Source of the DNA: Guadua angustifolia
Lineage: Eukaryota > Streptophyta > Magnoliopsida > Poales > Poaceae
Direction of reading: 5' to 3'
Assembly (NCBI GenBank): GCA_036346375.1
Contig: CM070500.1
Location: 76,860,437 to 76,924,436, forward strand
DNA: 64,000 nucleotides
Positions 43,110 to 54,166 of the stretch are shown piece after piece (position 1 is the first letter of the stretch; the number at the start of each line of letters is the position of its first letter). The position numbers were made by a program, and so were the translations under genes. The notes below the pieces were generated by a model. That model was given only the letters and a program-made list of their open reading frames with translations, ran no database searches and had not been told where the DNA came from.

Positions 43110-45990
43110 AACTGTGGCAAAGTTCTTGGTGAAGATTTTTAGTTGATCGGCGAGTTTATCCATTTCTTCTTTCATATCTATTCTTCAGCTTTTAATCTCT
43201 CTTCTTCCCAAGTGAAAAGTTGAGATTCTTTGGCCTTTATTTCATCTTTCAAATCTGCAAAGATTGATTTCATGCTTTCAATTTTTCTCAACAAAATTGA
43301 GTTCAAAACAATTCAAAAGTTCTTGGTGAAGATTTTTAGTTGATCGGCGAGTTTATCCATATCTATTCTTCAGCTTTTAATCTCTCTTCTTCCCAAGTGA
43401 AAAGTTGAGATTCTTTGGCCTTTATTTCATCTTTCAAATCTGCAAAGATTGATTTCATGCTTTCAATTTTTCTCAACAAAATTGAGTTCAAAACAATTCA
43501 AAAGTTCTTTTTTACCTGCTATCTTAGACTCTTTTGTTTGGAGAGTACTTTTATTTTTTACCTGCTATCTTAGACTCTTTTGTTTGGAGAGTACTTTTAT
43601 ACTCCTCAGAGTGTCTTTGGAGTTTTTCTTCATTCCTTTTGAAGGCCTCGTGTAGTCTAGCAGTTTTTTTGTCATAGTATTCTTTAGCAGCAATTAGATC
43701 AAACTGATATCCCTTGTCGATATTTTTAGCCACCAAGAGTTCCTTCTCTAATTCTTTTATTTGTTTTTCTTGGCTGTGTCAAAGCAGATATATTAGAACA
43801 AAAACGGATAAGAGAAAACAAGGAAAAAGTAATAGTAAAGGCTGATGCTTACTTTTTTACTTCGATTTTCGCCAAAGTCCTTACCTGCTGGTTTAGCAGG
43901 GCAAAAATTTCTTATGAATGCTATAAAAAAAGCAAAAAAGCAAATGAATTAAGAGTTAACATTCTCGAAAAGGACAAGAGAAAAGATAAATACCTTAGCT
44001 TGCAAGTTGTCAAAAACTTGCTTGAAATCGGTTTGGTCGGACTAGTCATAAGAAGAGGCTAGTGGTAAGACCACTGGCTAGATGATTGCCCTTTCAAGTG
44101 GTACATCCTCTCTGGTTGGAGCAACCAATGCCTTCTCTGTAGGCAGGAGTTCCTCGATCTCCGCACTAGCAGAGTTCTCCTCTTCAATGTTGGTGGTCAT
44201 CTCGACAGTCTCGGTTATTACCACTGGAGGAGGATCAACCTCCTCCGTGGTCAACGAATCTTGGCCGACCAGTGGTTCACCACCAGTAGCCGGAAGGTTT
44301 TCATCCTCGGAACCTAGTGGGTTTACCTGTCCACTGGTCAAAATAGCCTTTTCAGTCGGGACAAAGACATTTTCCTCACAAGTGGTTGCTGGGATAGCCA
44401 GTGGGTCAGCCACAACACTAACCCGTGCATCCTGATCCTTAGAAGGACTAGGAGCAGTTGCCTGGGGGCTGAGAGCAGATAACCCAAAACTCAAAAAAAT
44501 AGTTTCTGAAGATAAATGCTGAGAATAGAAAGTATACATACCCACATTCGAGACCTGAGTCTATCTCCCAGGACAAAATGAGGGTAGAAGCTTCCAAAGT
44601 GGAGGTCTTCCTTTGTCTCCTTATGATAAGAGGAACGTTGTTCTCTGAATCCTCACTATCACCCTGAACAAATGGGAAAGTCAAAAGATGCCGATATTGA
44701 TGGTCCCAATTATGATTGAACCATTTTTGGGGTGCCTTTGGGAAGAAGTCCTCATTTGTGTCCCTGCAGCGAATGACACCTTCTTGCCTTGTGCGGCGTC
44801 ATGAGCACGCTTAGAGCGCACAACTCTGATCAGTGCCAAAACTTAACTAGTACTAGTCGGGTCAGCACTAGTCTCAATGACGGCAGAAACTGCCACCGTT
44901 GGAGCACTCCTGGTCTTCATCTTCTTGACTAGAGGAGCCGAGGTTGAAACCTCAGACTGCTCAACAGGTCTCTTATGACCATGCATCTAATAAAATTCAA
45001 TTATCAATAACTAAAGGAAATTAGATTAAAAAATTTTACTTACCATGATGCATTCATTTATGAACTCATCCGTCTGCCTGATCAGACTGGATGGCTGCTT
45101 ATCCAAAGCAATCAGGTTGGATCTGTCAGTGGAGATGCGCAACATAGATGCAAATCTCGACGAGACCTCTTCAGCGGTCAGCATTGATCAGATAAAAAAA
45201 ATTTAGTCCTTCAATCAGAACTAAAGAGGTCAGTAATGGAGAGTTTTCTTACCTCCTGGTTCGTCCTTTGTCAATTCCTGGTCTCCCTCTAGCCTCCAAG
45301 CGAATTAGCACCGCCTGTTCAGAGGACTAATCTTATGGAGCAGAAAATCATAAACAATCTTCTGCCTCATTAGACCTCCATTCTCCATCTTTCCTATAAA
45401 TTTCACAATATCCTTTTCCTCATTGGTAAGGACTAGTGAGTCCTCCCTCTTCGTCTCGGTCTTGGTCTAGCTCAGGGCCATTTTCCCCGTAAAACAGAGA
45501 TGGCTTCCCCCGGGAATTTTTGAGTAAAATCACCCCTTCCGGTAATCACGCCAAGTATCTTTGGTCAGGAGAGGAGGATATTGGAAAGCCATTTTATCTT
45601 GAAGATTAAAATAAGCGCTCCCAAAAAGATCATGGCTTTTACTATTTTTAGTATACTGATAAAAGAAGCAAAAATGTGAACTGGAGGAGGAATCCCTAAG
45701 AAAGCCTCACAAAGGTGTGAGAAAACACTCAAAACGAGGATAGAATTAGGAGGAAGATGATGCAACTCGATCTTGTAGTGGTTGAGCACATCGGCAAGAA
45801 ACTCCCTTTCTAGGAGGCAGAATCCTTGCCTCACCAAAAAGACGAACAACACAAGGGGCCCTTCTTGGGGCACTGGCTTCGTGTCATCCCCGCTAGGATC
45901 CCACCGCACTATTGCGCAAAGAAGGATCAAACCCTACTCTTCTAATTCCCTCATCCTTTCCTCAATTAGGACAGACTTATCCATGGCCAT
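43110..45990 (-). pseudogene. Antisense PF04195-type gene of the second gypsy element, decayed
   Basis: Minus strand from ATG 45990 (MAMDKSVLIEERMRELEE), then a TAG. The domain continues: FLVRQGFCLLEREFLADVLN, ELHHLPPNSILVLSVFSHL, CEAFLGIPPPVHIF, matching the same positions as FVRGLLHFYKAEVHHLNPNG and CEAFLWIDPHWALW in the first element. DTWRDYRKG and FYSKIPGG follow in a shifted frame near 45520. An acidic, Thr/Glu-rich segment is open from 44545 to 44078. The C-terminus is a coiled coil (NIDKGYQFDLIAAKEYYDKK, LHEAFKRNEEKLQRHSEEYK, 43736-43551). Tandem duplications at 43120-43606 disturb the last part. Introns are likely but I could not fix their borders. No function is known. Confidence 0.7.
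43120..43606 (-). repeat. Tandem duplications in the coiled-coil end of the antisense gene
   Basis: AAGTTCTTGGTGAAG starts at 43120 and 43317 (197 bp), and its first bases recur at 43503 (186 bp); the second unit lacks 11 bases (TTCTTCTTTCA). Next, ACCTGCTATCTTAGACTCTT starts at 43515 and 43561 (46 bp). Copies are nearly identical, so both events are young; 197 and 46 are not multiples of three. Confidence 0.9.
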
Positions 45991-46100
45991 TGGGTTCAGG
46001 AGAAAGAAGAAGATCAAGGCTAGCTAAGAGATGCAAAAAGCTTAAGGGAATTTTATGCTTCAAAGCAGTAAGGGCATAAGAAATCCAAATGGATTTACGC

Positions 46101-46114
46101 CCTCTTATATACTC
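46101..46114 (-). promoter_or_regulatory. TATA box of the second antisense gene
   Basis: The minus strand reads GAGTATATAAGAGG, about 115 nt before the ATG at 45990. The TATATAAGAG core resembles the box before the small ORF at 6161-6169. Confidence 0.55.
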
Positions 46115-46438
46115 TAATGATTGAATAGTTTCGGACACCGTTTAGATTTCCAAGAAAAAGTAAAACTGTCTTTCAATAAATGGCAACTAACACATGACCT
46201 GATTTCATCAAACTCCCTTTTAGACCTTCAGACTTTTCACCTACTTTCCTTAACTATATTCCCTATCATATCCAACAGGAGAAGATAAAAGGACGGAAGA
46301 TGAAAAGCCTAAAGAACTAAGAGAAGGCTTGAAATTTAAAGATACTCAAATAATTTTTCCAAAGATGTGGTTGATATTCTCGAACTTTCTTTTAGATCTC
46401 CAAGCTTTTCACCTCCTTCCCTTAATCATACCCTCCAC

Positions 46439-49400
46439 CAGGGTTAACATTTTCGTTTGGCCTACAAAATTCGAGATCTAGTCAGCACCAGTTTTTCGCG
46501 AAAACTAACCAAAAATTGGTAAAAACCAAATGGTTTGTGAAAGTCAAATTAGCTGGTCAAACATATTTAAAAAATCTGAAAACCATTCGGTAATGTCGAA
46601 AATCAATCGGTTTCTGTCGAAAATCGAGGACATAAGGAAAAATAGTGAAAAATGCAAGGAAAAAAATTGGAAAAATTGTGAAAAAATTATGGACAATTAT
46701 AAAAATGACAAGAGAGGCCTAAAAATCCTGGAAAATGCAAGAAATGTATTAAAAAATATGGAAAATTATGATGAAATTCCGACATAACCTTTGCTATATT
46801 GTACAACAATGTGAAGTTGTAAAGTACATATTTTGCAATAATAGCACAAGTATGGAAGAATGTGAAAATTTTCGGCACATCCTTTGCTATATTTTAGACA
46901 ATCTCAAGTTGCAAAGCAGACATTTAGCAATAATATATCAAGAAATAACATTTCATTCAATACCATTGACAACTCAATCCAACAATCCAACAAACCCACA
47001 CTTCAGTAACAATCATTTCAATAGCATGGCATATGACAATTCAAATCAATTTTTCTTACAGATTATGAATATTCACACCTGGCATAGCTTCATCGTCCTT
47101 CCATTTTCACACATGTGCTGTGATGGACTTACATAAATGCTATGTTAGTAAAAAATCGAGTTGCAATAAAATGAAACATTGCTTTTAGCGTTACGGGTAG
47201 TATTGCTGGGTGTACACTTGGTTGGTCATATTGTATTCATCGGTGGACATCAAGGCCAATACTTGTGTAGCTAGTAACTCCGCCTTATAATCGTGCTAGC
47301 ATTGTCCCGTCCATGTACTTGTTATTTGCCATTGTTGATACAACATGCAATAAAAGTCGAGGTTGTGCCACTCGTAGAACCATTAGGTGGTCGGTTGTGC
47401 ATGAGTATCAGAGATGGCGTAGTTGTAGCTGCCTTATGAGCCATTGCTCCCAACATCTTGGCAATGCCATAAGAGCTGTAGCTATCCTGTGGTGTGTCCT
47501 TTACCTTCCCCCCAGCAGTCTTCCTCTGTGATTGGGGAGCGCCAAGGTCTCTGTCCTATGTTGCATGAGTATATTGAGACTCCCCTGTAAATTGTATGGG
47601 AAGCTGTGCTTCTAAGTGGGAAGTGGGAGGGATGGAGGGATCAGCAGGGGACTAACCGCCATCATTGTCCATCATGGAGCTACCATCATTGGATTCTTGG
47701 TATGGCAATCTTTGACGATCCATGAGAGTGCTATCAGTTGAGTCATCACTCCTTATATATTGTTCCTGTTGTATGGGAGTCTTCCCCGTTCTTTTTTAGG
47801 GAGCTTTCCTTTTTGCTTGCTCCCTCATTAGCACTGTTTGGTGCTTCCTCTTTCCTATGTGAGTATCATCCACTACCGTTTCTGCCTATTTGGAGATGCT
47901 TGCAGCCCCAATTATCGTTCACAATGCACCAGTGTCTACCGGGTCTGTCACGAGGTGTGATAGGAGGATGTGTCACTCTCTGTGTCCTCATCAAGTAAGG
48001 GGTTAGCATTGGACCTCCCTTTCTCCATCCACTGTAGGATAGGATTATCTGCGTCACATAGTGTAAGCTCTATTAGACGTTGGAATGGATCGTCTTCGGC
48101 TACGGACTTGTTACTTTTTTATTCTTGGATTTTGAGCCGCAAGTTATAGTTCACATAGACCAACTTGTGGAATTTCTTGTAAGATAGACGGTTGTGGAAT
48201 AAGCTATCATATTTTTTTGTCACATTATGTTATATCGCAGTATCACCTCGCTCAATATGGGAACCTTGTCTTGATTCGTAAATCATAAGAAGGCGTACAA
48301 CGGTTCCACAGATTTCATAACTGAATGAAGGTTGTCCCACCAGTCTAAACTTGAGAGGCACCCACACGCGTACCTCCCCTCTACAGCACTAACAAAGCGC
48401 GACGATAGAAATTCCTCCAAGGCCATCCATTGCAAGAACTTGTTCTTGCGATGAAGAAAATTGTCCAAAAATATGTAGTTTGTTCCAAAGAGAGTTGCAT
48501 TCCACTTGACCAACTCGCCACCAATGTGCTTCTTCATCATGGTGTGAAGCTTGGAATGGTTGTAAATCCATCGAGAGATTTTTCTAGAACTCTCAATGGC
48601 AGAGGCGTGGTCAGGAGATTCTCCAATCTGCTTCAGCATCAAATTAATCTTGTGGGCCATACAAGGCTGCCACACGATGTTGCGGTGCTCCCGTGTAGTG
48701 AGCCTATACCTTGTGCAAGTACGACGAGTCTTGACTTTTGCCTGTCATATCCACAGACTTGTGGAAGAACGTGGTGCCGTTGCAGTACAGCATAAAGTTG
48801 ATAATGCTCATGCGTGTCGGCACAATCCAAGAATAGCACATGACAGTTACGCCATACGTTGGGCATTCTAACTTGATCTTCTTCATATTTTGTTGTATAT
48901 TCACTTTGTTATCATTTAAATATTTATCATCTATGTCTCTCTTAATGGGAGATGGGACACCCTCGTCTACAAATGAAATATAGGATAACCATGTGAGCTA
49001 TTGTTGGAGGTATAACTCGATGAAAAATTTGAAACCTTACTTACCCCATTTTTTAGTTTCCCAAACAACGCAAACGAAGTATGGATTATCTGCTTTCCTC
49101 CCCGCGATATCAGTTGTGTGGAAAAATTTAGCCCATGTCGAGCCAATTGACTGCTTCGCATTCCTCCCCTTTTATGTCTAGCTTCCAGTGTCAATCCTTA
49201 GTTACACAGGGCCATGGGTTGTACCAAGGTGGTAATCCCCCACGGGCGGTCTGTCCCGTTGAGATGAACTCTGTAACATCCTTGGTAACAGATCATCGCC
49301 CCCTCCTCTAGCCCCAGTTGAGGTGCCACTGCCAGCAACGTGCTCATACTTGCCACTTGCCCGGCTGATAAATTCTTCCTTCGCCCTGGAGGCAGCCATG

Positions 49401-50937
49401 GCGTGCTGTAGTTGTTCTTCCTCATCACCATCACCCATATACGCTTCATATGCACTTCTTCTTAGCGGGGAATGTGCAGCTGCTAATTCCTTCCTAAGCT
49501 TTCCTCTTTTTGTCCCTTCTTTTTATCCTTCGTTCTATCTAGGTCACGCTGAAAGTATTCGCGAACCTCTTTTGGAATTTGACTGCAATGGACGATATTC
49601 GTGCCATGTCCTGCCATGTGGTGCTTCAATCGGGTTGCATTGTCTCCTTTCTTCTCTTTGTGACAGTACTTACATCGAAATCCACCACACATCTTCTCAC
49701 TATGCTCCCAAACAATATCGTCCTGGTCTGCCATCTGCTAATACGAAACAATAACAAGATGCAAATCTTACCGTATATATTCAATTACTCTAGAAAATAA
49801 TAACTTGAAGAAGCTATAGCAACAAAAATCATACAATTACTCTACAAAATAATAATCCTTGTGCATGTATGCATCATGTATGTCCTCTTTTATTATGTAC
49901 AGAAAAGCACCAGTCCATCAATACTACTAGCCAGCTGATGTCTTGTAACAACCAATAAGGATGTATAGTTGTATACATTGCACCAAAGTAGTTACAAACT
50001 ATTGCGTAGCCTAATTAGTTTTGATCACTAATATCAAGTAGAAACATGATGCATGTTGATCACTATTCACTAGTCTTGTAACAAACATGTGGATTACAAT
50101 TAGCCTTGTAACAAACATGCTGATAGCTAATTAGTTTTGATCACTAATAGCCTAATTAGTTTTGATCATCATAGTTTTCCTAGTGTAGCTCAACTAAACC
50201 CTAGAAACATGAGTGAACAACCTGCCTCCATGAAGAACTCAGCGAAAACTAGGAACCCTAACAAATCAATTAGAGAATGATCTAAGAACTTAGTCAAAAC
50301 TAGCACTTGCCTGCCTAGATGAAACCCCCTCAGCCTCTGGTCAAAAATTGCTCGATTTGGTTCAAAAACTGCTTAGATCTACTCAAAAATCACTATGCCC
50401 GAAAGTTTAAGCAGGCTAGTCAATTTTCCTCGCAAGTTACTCGACTTTCGCTACTTATCGCTTGGTTATCGAGCTCAAAGCTCGATTTCTCTCCACCACC
50501 AATTGATTTGGGCGAGTGCTCTCAGTTTCAACTCAAAGAGTCCTAGGGAATCCTTGTCTGTGCAATAATATAGTTGGAGGAGTCCCCAGCCAGCATAAAA
50601 CCGATGCACATGGGTAGTGGGCCAGTTGGGCCTATTGGGCCTGGACTGCATAGTGCTTTTTTCCCAATTTTTTTCGCATTTTTAACTTTTTGCAAATTCG
50701 GTTCTGGCACAAAACTAGGTAATAAATTTGATTTTTCAATTTATTCTCATCTTAGAGGTTAAAACAATATTAATACTGATTTTGGGGAGCTTTTGGATAA
50801 ATGTTTCCAAAATTTTGAATTTTTTGAATTCAAATTTGAATCAGTCCGATTTGTTGATCGGTTTTTCTTTTTGAACCACGACGGCAAGCTTGGTTTTTAT
50901 GGTTTTCAATCGAATTTCGCCAGTTTCATCAACCCTA
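46439..50937 (-). mobile_element. hAT transposon, 4499 bp, target duplication ccctccac
   Basis: Left end CAGGGTTAACATTTTCG; right end, reversed, TAGGGTTGATGAAACTGG; both run into an AAATTCGA block. The 8-bp sequence ccctccac lies directly outside both ends (46431-46438 and 50938-50945), the hAT duplication size. A decayed transposase with BED zinc finger and DUF659 is on the minus strand inside. The region 49750-50900 is its 5' leader and end; 46439-47900 is AT-rich with no recognisable domain. Confidence 0.93.
47980..49734 (-). pseudogene. hAT transposase pseudogene (BED zinc finger, DUF659, C-terminal end)
   Basis: Minus strand from 49734 (MADQDDIVWEHSEKMCGGF). The BED finger is intact: CKYCHKEKKGDNATRLKHHM with the second His in AGHGTN, an open frame to 49483. 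After a frameshift: YMGDGDEEEQLQHAMAASRA; then FHTTDIAGRKADNPYFVC near 49100. DUF659 (PF04937): CPTYGVTVMC, TRMSIINFMLYCNGTTFFHK, DMTGKSQDSSYL. Then CMAHKINLMLKQIGESPDH, RWIYNHSKLHTMMK, ELVKWNATLFGTNYIFLDNF, and EPLYAFL at 48283. A large deletion follows; only NYNLRLKIQE and NPILQWMEKGRSNANPLLDE remain of the C-terminus, so most of the hATC dimerisation domain is missing. Inactive. Confidence 0.92.
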
Positions 50938-51179
50938 CCCTCCACCACACTTGATGGAAGAAGAAAAGAGGACGGAAGATGAAAAGCTTGCTGAACTAAG
51001 AGAAAGTTTGAAGTTTGAATCAAATGTTATCCTCAAATCTCTTTAAGTGTTTTAACTTTTCATCATCTTCCCTTAATCATAATCCTCATCATCATTAGTG
51101 AGGAAGAAACAATGGATGATGAAAAGTTAAAAACATTCAAAGAAAACTAGAAAGTAAATCTTTTTCTTGATTCAGAAGG

Positions 51180-52006
51180 AGATCTTCATCCGTTTTATAT
51201 ACCACGTGCACTAAAAATGACCAGACTTTGGTTCAGTTATCAAGAGAATCGCAAGGATCTCCTATGTGTGTCCACACCTAAATTGATCAAGTAACGGATG
51301 CATAACCCAATACAGTTAGAGATGACAAAAAGCCTTTAATAATAAATTCTTATTTCTCAAGACTTGGGGGCTAGCTAACGAAGATTAAAACCCTGTTTTT
51401 CATTTCAGGCCCTCTTTTTTATAATTCATGACTATGCGCTGGTAAATTGGCCTGTCAAACTTAAGCCCATAATACATCAAGACAAAAGCCTATCCCTATT
51501 TGAATAGTTAGATCTCCGACCAGTTTAGTCAAAGATGGTCAAAATTAGCTTCACACTAGTCGTCTCTGACCAGTGTTGGGCAAGTGGTTTTTCCTGCACA
51601 AGTCTCCGTGCGGATAGTTATATGACAGAGACAAGCAACCACCTAGAATCTATTATCAGAAAAGACGTCCTTGGCCAAGAAGACACCGTTTGGCGGGAAG
51701 TCGTCTCTCGGCTCCACAACAGCCTTCCGGAATTCAACCGCTGCTTCTTCATCAAGGATAAATAGGGGACCATTCCATGCTGATGAAGATAATCTGTAAT
51801 CCCGCATTCGGACATAATGCATCATCTGTAACCTATGATTAGCTTTCTACAATCACGTAGATCATCTTGTACTTAGAACATTCTATCACAACTGCTTGGT
51901 TAATAAAGAAGCATTCCCATTGTCTCTATTTCAATATCTAGGGACCCACATCTTATAAGTTTTTATGTAAGCTCGGTTAAGAGACCCAAGATCTTGGGCA
52001 TCGACA
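51180..52006 (+). repeat. Probable 3' LTR of the second gypsy element
   Basis: TAAATAGGGGACC at about 51758 resembles a TATA region, AATAAAG at about 51905 a polyadenylation signal, and the stretch ends ATCGACA near 52006, close to the end type of the first gypsy LTR. No second LTR is available for comparison and the start is not fixed, so this is context-based. Confidence 0.35.
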
Positions 52007-52619
52007 CCGACTTCGATACTGGTTAATACCAGCCATACCGACTTCTATATCAATCAATACCGGTCATATCTATAGAATTGATAATATAGTCTATTAAACT
52101 ATATGTTATATTTGATTGTAGTACTATATATTTGGAGTAAATATTATAAGTGAAATTTAGTGTACATATAATAAACATGTGCATACTTATAAATATATAT
52201 TATTATATTAAATTTGAAATAGTACACTAGTTCTAGAGTGTACAATTCTAAAAAGCCAAACCGGTGTAGCTTTTATACTGTATTTACAAGTGTGATTATA
52301 CAATAACCGTAGATATAAACTGTACCATGCATAATTAATAAGTAATTAAGTATGATGATGCAGATCATGCGTGGTAAAATGTGCCTTGTCCCAGAACTCT
52401 CAAAAGCAGCCAGCGGGGAGCAAAACTACGGAGGAGCTTCCAGCTAAAGTGGCTTTCACCTAAAGTACAATCTACTACAATACACCCTATAAAGAGGCTC
52501 CAACTGTTAGATGTACCTAGCAGCATTGTTCTGTCACGTCTGTGGATTAATTTGCGCTCTGACTTGATGAAAGTAAAATCATTGCACACACCCTGCACCT
52601 CAGCAAACGTCCCTGTATG
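52007..52619. other. Unassigned sequence between gypsy LTR and hAT element
   Basis: AT-rich to 52360, then a less AT-rich part (52370-52619) that looks unique. It contains CCCTATAAAGAGG at about 52486, a plus-strand TATA-like box, followed by a leader-like stretch. No reliable ORF; the two frames that overlap here are short and unlike any family I know. Confidence 0.3.
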
Positions 52620-54066
52620 CAGGGTTCAAAATTCCGTTGAGCCAAAAAATTCGGGCTTTCCCGAAATCCGAAATTTTGATGAAATTTTATTTTTTGGGGC
52701 CAAAATTCATTCAAAATTCAAAAAGAAAAAATTCAAATCTGGTTTCATTGGCACCGAAATTTCCCGAAATTCGCCGAAATTTCGGCCGAAATTACCGAAA
52801 TTTCGGCAAAAATGCACTGGATGAAAAATGGTTCAAACGACATCAAAACATTTTTAAATATTTTTTGAAGGTTCCTGATACATTAAAAATATTCTCATAA
52901 AATTTTCAGATGATTATCAGGTCTGTGGAATTTTTACAAATTCAAACACTGGTACTATCCAGATGAAACGTTGACCAGCAAATTTGAACCGGATGAAAAA
53001 TAGTACAAACGACGTTAGAAAATTTTAAATTTTTTTTGCATGATACTGATAAATCACTAATGTTTCAATAAAATTTTTGGATGGTGATCAAGATTCAAGA
53101 ATTTTTAAAAATTCAGAAAGTGCTACTATCCTGATAAAAGCTTTACTGACAAATTTGAACGAAATGAAAAATAGTTCAAACCATGTCGGAAAATTTTGGA
53201 AATTTTTGTGGAAGGTTCTGATGTATCACTAATATTTTTAAAAAACATTCATATGATTATAATGCTTGAATAAGTTCAAAAAATTCTGACAGTGCTACGT
53301 GCTGATGAAAGCCCAATAATTAATACATAGATTTGCTTTAGCATAAAAGAAGGTCTAAAATTTTTGAAAATTTTACAGAAGAGTGATAAGACAGTGTTTA
53401 AGATATAATAACAATTTTGAATTATCATCACACACTAGTTAATTTATAAATTTTTTACAAGTCATAGTAGCATTTATGTTCTCTCTTTTGGTTTTTGCAA
53501 TATAGTATAACAAATGAAGTTCAATGGATTTATAGATTTTATTGACAAAAAAAAGTTAAAATTTTTTCAAAATTTTATATAATAGTAATAAGGAAATTCT
53601 TAATCTGTCATAAAAATTTTAGATTAGTATCACACTCGAGAAAATTTAGAAAAATCTAACAAGTTTACTATCCCAATTATGTCCATTCTGTTTTTGATTT
53701 TTTAAAGATAACAAATGAAGCTCAATTATTTTGAAAATTTTTATGTATGATCCTACACTACTAGGGATGATAACATAAAATGTTTAGATCATTATCAAGC
53801 TTGAACAGTTTTATAAAAATCTAACAATGTTTCTGTCCAAATTTTAAAATGTCTCAAAAAATTAGTTTTTCAACAAATTTTCATGTAAGATGACTTTCTT
53901 AAGGGTTATTAGACTAATTACGGTCAAATCCGGCCCTAAAACATCAAAATCCGGATTAAAAACCCGAAATTTTGGCGAAATTCCTGAAATTACTGTAGCA
54001 AATCAACTTTTTAAAAAAATTTAAATTCGGCCGGTACATCATAATTCGGCGAATTTTTGAACCCTG
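52620..54066. mobile_element. Non-autonomous hAT element, 1447 bp, target duplication cctgtatg
   Basis: Left end CAGGGTTCAAAATTC; right end, reversed, CAGGGTTCAAAAATTCG. The 8-bp sequence cctgtatg flanks both ends (52612-52619 and 54067-54074). The left subterminal zone is built of CCGAAATTTCGG-type palindromes (52780-52810), and the right has GAAATTTTGGCGAAATTCC-type partners. Internal diverged direct repeats (GATGAAAAATRGTWCAAAC at about 52820, 52994 and 53165) show a repetitive body. No ORF of interest. Confidence 0.93.
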
Positions 54067-54074
54067 CCTGTATG

Positions 54075-54166
54075 TATCTATCACGAGCAAGGTTTAAAAT
54101 TCAGGAGAAATTTGAAAAATTTTGTTTAAGATTTTAGATTTTAGTCGGGGATGATATTCCAAATTC
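54075..54166. other. Remnant similar to the hAT end
   Basis: CAAGGTTTAAAATTCAGG at about 54088 resembles the hAT terminus just upstream; it may be a solo end of an older related element. No second end was found. Confidence 0.25.

Larger units (their letters stand above)
46228..51090 (+). repeat. Tandem repeat units of the gypsy 3' region, split by the hAT element
   Basis: A CTTTTCAC-CTCCTTCCCTTAATCATA-type block occurs at 46233, 46405 and, beyond the hAT insertion, 51057. A GGACGGAAGATGAAAAG block lies at 46292 and at 50973. Leaving out the hAT element and one duplication, the units lie about 170 and 145 bp apart. Within a unit, CTTTTCACCT and AGATGAAAAG form inverted partners. Confidence 0.65.
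43096..52006 (+). mobile_element. 3' part of a second gypsy element with a PF04195-type antisense gene, interrupted by hAT
   Basis: Same plan as 1-7302: an antisense gene with its own TATA box (45990 down to about 43110), a repeat-rich zone (46130-51200, holding the hAT element), a CTTGGGGGCTA motif (51365), and LTR-like sequence ending near 52006. The two elements are far apart in sequence and in GC content (this one is AT-rich), so they are different families that share one organisation. gag-pol is missing; the left edge abuts a foreign LTR fragment. Confidence 0.55.

Noticed and set aside
52637..52900. Lys/Phe/Arg-rich plus-strand frame of 87 codons
   Set aside because: It arises from repeated GAAATTTCGG-type palindromes in a non-autonomous hAT element.
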